Shown here piece after piece: positions 57,887 to 64,000 of a stretch of DNA of 64,000 nucleotides (within the stretch, counting starts at the first letter, position 1; each line of letters begins with the position of its first letter). Position numbers and translations under genes: made by a program. The stretch lies in contig NZ_WWCN01000003.1 in assembly GCF_009857445.1 (NCBI RefSeq), forward strand, positions 372,001 through 436,000, written 5' to 3'. A model generated the notes under the pieces. That model searched no databases, was not told the origin of the DNA, and was given only the letters and a program-made list of their open reading frames with translations. The stretch is from Duganella flavida. GTDB lineage: Bacteria; Pseudomonadota; Gammaproteobacteria; Burkholderiales; Burkholderiaceae_D.

Positions 57887-59508
57887 TGGCCGATTACGCT
57901 GCCCTCTCCGTCCTGCTGGTCGACCCAAGCCAGAGCATGCGCGCCAACCTGCGCAATATGCTCGGCCAGGCCGGCATTACCAGTGTCGATGACGCCGTCA
58001 GCGCCGGCACGGCCATCCGCCAGATCAACAAGAAAAGCTACGACGTGGTGCTGTGCGAGTACGACCTTGGCAGCGGACAGGATGGCCAGCAGCTGCTGGA
58101 AGACCTGCGCCTCCACAAGCTGATCGTGCCGTGGACCATCTTCATCATGCTCACGTCGGAAGGCGTGTACAGCAAAGTCATCGGCGCAGCCGAGCTGACG
58201 CCAACCGATTACGTGCTCAAGCCCTTCACCGTGGACGCCCTGCTGCAGCGCATCCGCAAGGCGGTTGAGCGGCGCGACGTGTTCCAGCGCGCCTACCAGA
58301 TGATCGAACTGGGCAACCTGCGCAAGGCCATCGCCGAGTGTGTGGCCGCCGAAGAAAAGAATCCGCGCTACGCGCCTGATTTCGCCCGCCTCCGCGCCGA
58401 ACTGCTGGCGCAACTGGGTGACCTGGCCGATGCCGAACAAGCCTACACTGTGATCCTGATGACGCGGCCGGTGGCCTGGGCCCACCTCGGGCTGGCGCGC
58501 TGCCAGTTCGGCCAGCAGAAATTTCTCGAAGCACAAAGCACGCTGCAGGAACTGCTACAGCACAACGACAAATACATGGCGGCCTACGACCTGCTGGCGC
58601 GCACGCACGAAGCGCTGGGCCAGCAGGAAGCAGCCAAGAAGATCCTGGAAGATGCAGTGTCCATTTCGCCGCACATGGTGCACCGCCTGCGCCACCTCGG
58701 TGACGTGGCTTACGAAACGGGCGATGTCACGGCGGCTGAAAAAGCCTTCAAACAAGTCGTTGCCAAGGCCAAGTACTCCGAGTTCCGCGATCCGGAAGAC
58801 CACGTCAAGCTGGTGAAAACGCTGGTGCGCAAAGGTGACGCCAACCAGGCCAGCGGCGTGATCCGCGACATGGAACGCTCGCTGCGCAGCAGCGCCAACG
58901 TGGATGCCTGCCGCGCCATCGCCTCCGGACTGCTGCAGGAAATGAGCGGTAACATCACCGCCGCCGCGACCGAGCTGACCAACGCGGTCAACGCTGTGGC
59001 GGGCAGCCGGGGACTATCGACCGGGCTGAAAATCGGTCTGGTGCACAGCTGCCTGAACATCAAGCTCGACCAGCAAGCCTCGGACCTGATGCTGAATTTG
59101 ATGAACGATACCGAAAGCGGCGTATCGATGGACGATGCGGTGCAGGTGTTCGAAAAAGCCGGCCGCCACGATCTGGCGCAAGGCATGGGCGAGCAAATCA
59201 AGATTCAGGTGGACGAGCTCATCGCCCACGCCGACGAGCAGCGTTCGCACGGCGACCTGCGCGCGGCGGTCGATACGCTGAATGCCGGCCTGCGCAAGGC
59301 GCCGGGCAACCTGGCGCTGCTGCCTGCGGCCACGTCGGCCATGCTCAAACAACTGGACGACCTTGGCTGGGAAGCGCCGTTGGCCGAGCAGTGCCAGTTC
59401 CTGCTGGACCGCATGCGCCGGCTCGATCCCGACCATCCGTCGCTGGAAACGCTGCTGGCGCAGTACCAGCACACCCAGCGCAAGTACGGTATTTCGGTGG
59501 TGGCTTAA
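57886..59508 (+). CDS. Receiver-TPR protein, copy 2 (phosphoacceptor position Glu)
   Basis: This is a 540-residue paralogue of copy 1 with the same order of domains: receiver VLLVDPSQSMR, LCEYDLGSGQDGQQLLEDLR (Glu58), FIMLTSEGVYSK, DYVLKPFTV, then TPR repeats with near-identical blocks (KYSEFRDP, ISPHMVHRLRHLGDVAYETG). The shared Glu at the acceptor position shows the change came before the duplication. It is translationally coupled to copy 1. Ends three bases before the convergent TraB/GumN gene stop. Confidence 0.85.
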   Translation: MADYAALSVLLVDPSQSMRANLRNMLGQAGITSVDDAVSAGTAIRQINKKSYDVVLCEYDLGSGQDGQQLLEDLRLHKLIVPWTIFIMLTSEGVYSKVIGAAELTPTDYVLKPFTVDALLQRIRKAVERRDVFQRAYQMIELGNLRKAIAECVAAEEKNPRYAPDFARLRAELLAQLGDLADAEQAYTVILMTRPVAWAHLGLARCQFGQQKFLEAQSTLQELLQHNDKYMAAYDLLARTHEALGQQEAAKKILEDAVSISPHMVHRLRHLGDVAYETGDVTAAEKAFKQVVAKAKYSEFRDPEDHVKLVKTLVRKGDANQASGVIRDMERSLRSSANVDACRAIASGLLQEMSGNITAAATELTNAVNAVAGSRGLSTGLKIGLVHSCLNIKLDQQASDLMLNLMNDTESGVSMDDAVQVFEKAGRHDLAQGMGEQIKIQVDELIAHADEQRSHGDLRAAVDTLNAGLRKAPGNLALLPAATSAMLKQLDDLGWEAPLAEQCQFLLDRMRRLDPDHPSLETLLAQYQHTQRKYGISVVA

Positions 59509-59510
59509 GT

Positions 59511-60488
59511 TTAGTCGGGGCTGTCGACCTGATAGCCCTTGGCTTTCAACGCAGCCAGATAGCTGTCCGCGCCGACGATATTCGACAGGCGCAGCATGGC
59601 GAAGCTACTGGCGTTGGTATTGATTGCCTGCTCGGCCGACGCCACCCACGCCTCCCGCACGCGTTCCTTGATATTCTGGAAGCCAGGACGATTCTTCACA
59701 AACTCGGCGCTGAGCATGGCGTCATCGCACTGGGTTTCCTGGTCGGGATAGCTGAGCCTCTGGATCGCCTCCAGGTCACCTTTGGCCCAGGCATTGGCGC
59801 GCACGCGCATGGCGTCGATATCGCTTTCCAGCCGCGCCAGCGTGCTGGTGAAGCAAGCGGTATCGGCGAGAGATGATTTCTTGAAGTCTTTCACCATGCC
59901 GGACGCGTCGCCCATATCAAGTTTTATGCCGGTCTCGGTGACCTTGATGTTGTGCTGCTTGATGATGGCGTCGATCTTGGTATCGACAGCTTGTCCTCGG
60001 GTCAGCCCGGCCTGCTTGAGGCCGGCGCTGAACAGAGTCTGTGCGGCGAAAATCGGGCGCTCACGCTCGATACTGTCATTTTCGCCTATATATTTGGCTT
60101 TCAACGGCAGCCAGCGGGCGTAGGCATCGGCCGGCACCACGTCCTTCAAGCTGGCGCCGTCAGGATTCTTTTTCACGCCGATCAGGCTGGGCAACATGGT
60201 CAAGCCGCGGAAAAATCCAACATTGGCGTGCGCGGCTGGTGGCGTCAGGTATTCCTGCGATTGGGCCAGCGCAGCCTCGACTTTTTGCGAGCGCCATTCC
60301 ATTTTCTGCGGCAGTGGCGAGTAGGTGCCGAACACCCACAGCACGTGGTCGCCCTTGCTGACTTTCCACAGGCCGGGGCCGGGACGCTGGCCAACCAGCA
60401 GCACCTGCTCCGGCGCGGCCTCCGGTTCTTCCTGCGCCAGTGCGGCGCTCAATGGGATGGTCAGGCAGAGGGCAAGTAGGAGGCGCAT
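59511..60488 (-). CDS. TraB/GumN family exported protein
   Basis: This is a 325-residue protein with a signal peptide (MRLLLALCLTIPLSAALA). The TraB/GumN core is seen in GLWKVSKGDHVLWVFGTYSPLP (the usual GT-H is GT-Y here), ALAQSQEYLTPP and a C-terminal REAWVASAEQAI, LSNIVGADSYLAALKAKGYQV. Family proteins resemble Tiki/PrgY metallopeptidases. The canonical GxxH His appears replaced by Tyr, so activity is doubtful. It follows a 43-residue membrane protein by 3 bases. Confidence 0.82.
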   Translation of the reverse strand: MRLLLALCLTIPLSAALAQEEPEAAPEQVLLVGQRPGPGLWKVSKGDHVLWVFGTYSPLPQKMEWRSQKVEAALAQSQEYLTPPAAHANVGFFRGLTMLPSLIGVKKNPDGASLKDVVPADAYARWLPLKAKYIGENDSIERERPIFAAQTLFSAGLKQAGLTRGQAVDTKIDAIIKQHNIKVTETGIKLDMGDASGMVKDFKKSSLADTACFTSTLARLESDIDAMRVRANAWAKGDLEAIQRLSYPDQETQCDDAMLSAEFVKNRPGFQNIKERVREAWVASAEQAINTNASSFAMLRLSNIVGADSYLAALKAKGYQVDSPD

Positions 60489-60491
60489 GGC

Positions 60492-60623
60492 TTAAAAACC
60501 TGCCAGACCAGCGGTGAGGTAGTGGCTGATGACGTACCATGACACGAAGTACAGTCCGCAGAGCGCGAAAGCCGAAACGATTGCCGCGCGGGGCTGCAAG
60601 TGCTTCAGTATCTTACCCATCAT
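60492..60623 (-). CDS. 43-residue single-pass membrane protein
   Basis: This is a short frame (MMGKILKHLQPRAAIVSAF to GLAGF) with a basic N-terminus and one hydrophobic segment (about residues 14-35). GGGAG stands 4 bases before the first ATG and 7 before the second, so the second Met (start 60620) is equally possible. It ends 3 bases before the TraB/GumN start and is probably co-transcribed with it. No family was recognised. Confidence 0.5.
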   Translation of the reverse strand: MMGKILKHLQPRAAIVSAFALCGLYFVSWYVISHYLTAGLAGF

Positions 60624-60717
60624 GTATCTCCCTGCCGGTTAAAAACCCGACTTTACGTCGCAGCAGGGAGATGGACAAGCTGGGAATCGGTGGTATTGGA
60701 TTCCGCTACCCTTGGTA

Positions 60718-63700
60718 TCAGGAACCGAAACCGCCACCGCCAGGCGTCTCGATGATGAACACGTCGCCTGGCTGCATGTCGGTCTTGCCGATGTGGCCCA
60801 GCACCTCGACGCTGCCGTCGGCGCGCTGCACACTGTTGCGCCCCAAAGCGCCCGGTTCGCCGCCGGCCATGGCGAACGGCGCGTAGATGCGGTTGTTGGA
60901 CAGGATGGCTGCCGTCATCGGCTCAAGGAAACGCACTTTGCGCACGCCGCCATTGCCGCCATGCCAGCGCCCCGCCCCGCCGCTGTCGGCGCGGATTTCG
61001 TAGCTATCCAATCGCACTGGAAAACGGAACTCCAGGATCTCCGGATCGGTTAGGCGCGAGTTGGTCATATTGGTTTGCACCACGCTCGTGCCGTCGAAGC
61101 CATCCCCGGCGCCGGAGCCGCCGCTGATGGTCTCGTAATATTGGTACTTGGCGTTCCCGAAGGTGAAGTTATTCATGGTGCCCTGCGCCGCCGCCATCAC
61201 GCCCAGCGCGCCGTACAGCGCGTTGGTGATGCAGGTCGAAGTCTCCACATTGCCCGACACGACCGAGGCCGGATAGTGCGGATTCAGCATCGAGCCTCGC
61301 GGGATCAGCACCTTCAGCGGCTTGAGGCAGCCTGCATTCAAGGGAATCTCATCGTCCACCAGCGTGCGGAACACGTACAGCACCGCCGCCATGCACACCG
61401 CAGATGGTGCGTTGAAGTTGTTATCCAGCTGCGCCGAAGTGCCCGTAAAATCAATCTTCGCGCTGCGCGATCCTTGATCGACGCGGACCGCCACCTGGAT
61501 CTGCGCGCCGTTATCGAGTGGCAGCGTGAACGCGCCATCTTTCAAGGCGCTGATCACGCGGCGTACCGCTTCCTCGGCGTTATCCTGCACGTGTCCCATG
61601 TAGGCTCGCACCACGTTGAGTCCGAAGTGCGCCACCATCTTGTGCAGCTCTTCCACGCCTTTCTGGTTGGCGGCAATTTGGGCGCGCATGTCGGCCAGGT
61701 TCTGGTCCGGATTACGCGCCGGGTACTGGGCGCCGGCCAGCAACGCACGCGTTTCGTCTTCCAGCATGCGGCCGCCATCAACCAGCTTGAAGTTGTTGAT
61801 CAATACGCCCTCTTCCTCGATCACGCGCGAATCCGGCGGCATCGAGCCGGGCGTGGTACCGCCGATGTCCGCGTGGTGGCCGCGCGAGCCGACGTAGAAC
61901 AGGATTTCGGTGCCCGCTTGATCGAACACCGGCGTAATCACCGTCACATCCGGCAAGTGCGTACCGCCGTTGTACGGATCGTTGAGCATGAAGACATCGC
62001 CCGCGCGCATGCTGCCTGCGTTCTCGCGCATCACGGTCTTGATGCTCTCTCCCATCGAGCCGAGATGTACCGGCATGTGCGGCGCATTGGCGATCAGGTT
62101 GCCGTCGGCGTCAAAGATGGCGCAGCTGAAGTCGAGCCGCTCCTTGATGTTCACCGAGTGCGCGGTGTTCTGCAGCCGCAGCCCCATTTGCTCGGCAATC
62201 GACATGAACAGGTTGTTGAAGATTTCCAGCATCACCGGATCGGCCGTGGTGCCGATGGCGCGGCGTTCCGGCAGCGCGGCCACGCGCTTCAGCACCAGGT
62301 GATCGTGTATCGTCACCTCGGCCTGCCAGCCGGTTTCCACGATGGTGGTGGCATTCGCCTCGGCGATAATGGCCGGGCCCTTCACCACATCGCCGATGCG
62401 CGTGGCGGAACGCTGGTACAAACTGGTTTGCCGCCATTTGCCGCCGGTGTACATCGGCACCACCGCATCTGGCATCAGGCCGGAGACGCGGCGCGGCGCC
62501 GGCTCCACCGCTTCGGCCGGCGCATCGGACTTGCCCACGGCTTCCACCGACACCGCCTCCACGATCAGCGCACGCGCCGGCATCAGGAAGGAATAGCGCT
62601 TGCGGTAAGCAGCTTCAAACTGCTGCTGCATGCTCTCCACCATATCGAACAGCACAATCAGCGCAGTGTCCGTACCCTCGTAACGCAGGTGCACGCGGTT
62701 GATCAGCGAGATGCGTTCGTCGACTACCTGCTGGTGATGCAGGTCGGCACGCGCCTGGCGGCCCAGCGCATGCAGCCGCGCCGCCAGATCGGCGTAGGCC
62801 TGCTCGTTCAAACGCAGCTCCACTGCCGCTTCGCGCATCGCCGTCTGGTCGGCGAGGCCCATGCCGTAGGCCGACATCACGCCGGCCAGCGAATGGACGA
62901 ACACTGTCTTCATGCCCAGCGCATCGGCCACCAGACAGGCGTGCTGCCCGCCCGCGCCACCAAAGCTGGTCAGCGCATACTCGGTGACATCGTGCCCACG
63001 CTGCACCGAGATCTGCTTGATAGCGTTGGCCATATTGCCGACCGCGATATCGAGGAAGCCTTCCGCCACCTGCTCCGGCGTGGTCGGCTGGCCGGTGGCG
63101 GCGGCGATTTGCGTCGCCATATCGGCAAAGCGCTGGCGCACGGTGGCCGCGTCCAGCGACTGCTTGCCGTCGCTGCCGAACAATTGCGGGAAATGCGCCG
63201 GCTGGATTTTGCCGAGCATGACGTTGCAGTCGGTGACCGCCAGCGGCCCGCCGCGACGATAGCTGGCCGGACCGGGATTCGCACCGGCGCTGTCCGGGCC
63301 GACGCGATAGCGGCTGCCGTCGAAATGCAGGATCGAGCCGCCGCCCGCCGCCACCGTGTGGATGCTCATCATTGGCGCGCGCATGCGCACGCCGGCAACC
63401 TGTGTTTCAAACACGCGTTCAAACTCACCGGAGAAGTGCGACACGTCGGTCGAAGTACCGCCCATGTCGAAGCCGATCACCTTGTCGAAACCGGCCAGCT
63501 TGGACGCTCGCACCATGCCGACGATGCCGCCCGCCGGGCCGCTCAAAATCGAATCCTTGCCCTGGAACGCGCGCGCATCGGTCAGGCCGCCGTTGGACTG
63601 CATGAATTGCAGGTTCACGCCCGGCAGCTCTTGCGCAACTTGATCAACATAGCGGCGCAGGATCGGTGACAGGTAGGCATCCACCACGGTGGTATCGCCG

Positions 63701-64000
63701 CGCGCCACCAGCTTCATCATCGGGCTGATTTCGTGCGACACCGAGACTTGCGTGAAGCCCATCTCGCGCGCCAGGTCGGCCACCTTGGTTTCGTGCGCGT
63801 GGTAGCGGTAGCCGTGCATGAAGACCACTGCCAGCGAGCGCAGACCGCGATCGTAAGCTTCGGCCAGCCCAGCGCGTGCAGCCGTCAGGTCGAGCGGCGT
63901 GACGGTGTCGCCATGCGCGCCCACGCGCTCATCAATTTCGATCAAATGGCTGTACAGCAGCTCCGGCAGCAGAATGCGGCGATCAAACAGGCGCGGACGA
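60718..64000 (-). CDS. Fused hydantoinase A/B (5-oxoprolinase-like), N-terminus outside window
   Basis: The frame is open to the right edge (RPRLFDRRILLPELLYSHL just before 63945), so the gene is truncated by the window at its 5' end; about 1093 residues are visible. The HyuA part contains GFDMGGTSTDVSHFSGE, GGGSILHFDG, YRRGGPLAVTDCN and GGAGGQHACLVAD. From about 580 the HyuB part follows (GLRLQNTAHSVNIKERLDFS; DPYNGGTHLPDVTV; GSRGHHADIGG; ETPGGGGFG at the end). Such ATP-dependent enzymes open 5-oxoproline or hydantoin rings. Substrate not resolved. Confidence 0.9.
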   Translation of the reverse strand, partial: RPRLFDRRILLPELLYSHLIEIDERVGAHGDTVTPLDLTAARAGLAEAYDRGLRSLAVVFMHGYRYHAHETKVADLAREMGFTQVSVSHEISPMMKLVARGDTTVVDAYLSPILRRYVDQVAQELPGVNLQFMQSNGGLTDARAFQGKDSILSGPAGGIVGMVRASKLAGFDKVIGFDMGGTSTDVSHFSGEFERVFETQVAGVRMRAPMMSIHTVAAGGGSILHFDGSRYRVGPDSAGANPGPASYRRGGPLAVTDCNVMLGKIQPAHFPQLFGSDGKQSLDAATVRQRFADMATQIAAATGQPTTPEQVAEGFLDIAVGNMANAIKQISVQRGHDVTEYALTSFGGAGGQHACLVADALGMKTVFVHSLAGVMSAYGMGLADQTAMREAAVELRLNEQAYADLAARLHALGRQARADLHHQQVVDERISLINRVHLRYEGTDTALIVLFDMVESMQQQFEAAYRKRYSFLMPARALIVEAVSVEAVGKSDAPAEAVEPAPRRVSGLMPDAVVPMYTGGKWRQTSLYQRSATRIGDVVKGPAIIAEANATTIVETGWQAEVTIHDHLVLKRVAALPERRAIGTTADPVMLEIFNNLFMSIAEQMGLRLQNTAHSVNIKERLDFSCAIFDADGNLIANAPHMPVHLGSMGESIKTVMRENAGSMRAGDVFMLNDPYNGGTHLPDVTVITPVFDQAGTEILFYVGSRGHHADIGGTTPGSMPPDSRVIEEEGVLINNFKLVDGGRMLEDETRALLAGAQYPARNPDQNLADMRAQIAANQKGVEELHKMVAHFGLNVVRAYMGHVQDNAEEAVRRVISALKDGAFTLPLDNGAQIQVAVRVDQGSRSAKIDFTGTSAQLDNNFNAPSAVCMAAVLYVFRTLVDDEIPLNAGCLKPLKVLIPRGSMLNPHYPASVVSGNVETSTCITNALYGALGVMAAAQGTMNNFTFGNAKYQYYETISGGSGAGDGFDGTSVVQTNMTNSRLTDPEILEFRFPVRLDSYEIRADSGGAGRWHGGNGGVRKVRFLEPMTAAILSNNRIYAPFAMAGGEPGALGRNSVQRADGSVEVLGHIGKTDMQPGDVFIIETPGGGGFGS

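Noticed and set aside
61075-63669. 864-codon open frame on the plus strand opposite the hydantoinase gene
   Set aside because: Antisense shadow; composition is Arg/His-rich and no domain is visible, while the opposite strand encodes a full HyuA/HyuB protein.

Overview
The window looks like chromosomal DNA of a GC-rich, motile, Gram-negative betaproteobacterium, most likely Oxalobacteraceae of the Massilia/Duganella/Telluria type. This is inferred from the EF-G and SelO sequences, the mltG-tmk-holB-pilZ and msrB-yciB-bolA-PPIase gene orders, PEP-CTERM proteins, outer-membrane phospholipase A and several chemotaxis genes. Gene density is high. I saw no rRNA, tRNA, prophage or CRISPR array. The only mobile element I can support is a REP-associated (RAYT) transposase unit.

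Layout. 1-6.3 kb: the tail of a membrane protein, a NagX-like acyltransferase, two outer-membrane-type proteins, an EF-G gene and pldA. 6.4-10.9 kb: a TPR protein with a decayed peptidase motif, a small unknown, a PRMT-like methyltransferase, an ankyrin protein and TatD. 11-12.7 kb: a Kef-type antiporter and a KfrA-like DNA-binding protein. 12.7-16.3 kb (minus strand): mltG, tmk, holB, pilZ and a GNAT gene. 16.4-18.4 kb: ygfZ, a DUF4936 gene and an NRDE gene, followed by a REP-like palindrome. 18.7-22.7 kb: an HExxH protein convergent with a translationally coupled PLP-decarboxylase/ATP-grasp pair, then flaG behind a sigma-28-like promoter.

22.7-28.9 kb (minus strand): a fatty-acid/acyl-CoA operon (thiolase, acyl-CoA dehydrogenase, two SDRs, an MDR reductase, GNAT), divergent from an MHS-type transporter. 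30.8-31.8 kb: the RAYT element, whose 30-bp terminal inverted repeat encodes the transposase C-terminus. 31.9-33.3 kb: twin PEP-CTERM proteins. 33.5-35.6 kb: a fused enoyl-CoA hydratase/3-hydroxyacyl-CoA dehydrogenase. 35.9-40.5 kb: a chemosensory operon (soluble two-PAS receptor, CheR, CheD, triple-CheW protein) with no kinase gene.

40.5-46.5 kb: a DUF4197 protein, a MarR/EmrB-type efflux pair with a palindromic operator, a second chemoreceptor and an acyl-CoA ligase. 46.6-51.2 kb: selO, msrB, yciB, bolA and two tandem parvulins. 51.3-56 kb: alkD convergent with purL. 56.2-60.6 kb: two tandem receiver-TPR proteins whose phosphoacceptor position appears to be Glu, a TraB/GumN protein and a 43-residue membrane protein. 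60.7-64 kb: a fused hydantoinase/5-oxoprolinase running off the window.

Common themes are lipid and fatty-acid turnover (PldA, thiolase, acyl-CoA dehydrogenase, FadB-like protein, acyl-CoA ligase), chemotaxis, and envelope or protein quality control. The least explained parts are the decarboxylase/ATP-grasp/HExxH locus, the receiver-TPR pair and the RAYT unit. All calls rest on reading the sequence and on recall of protein families; no database search was run.
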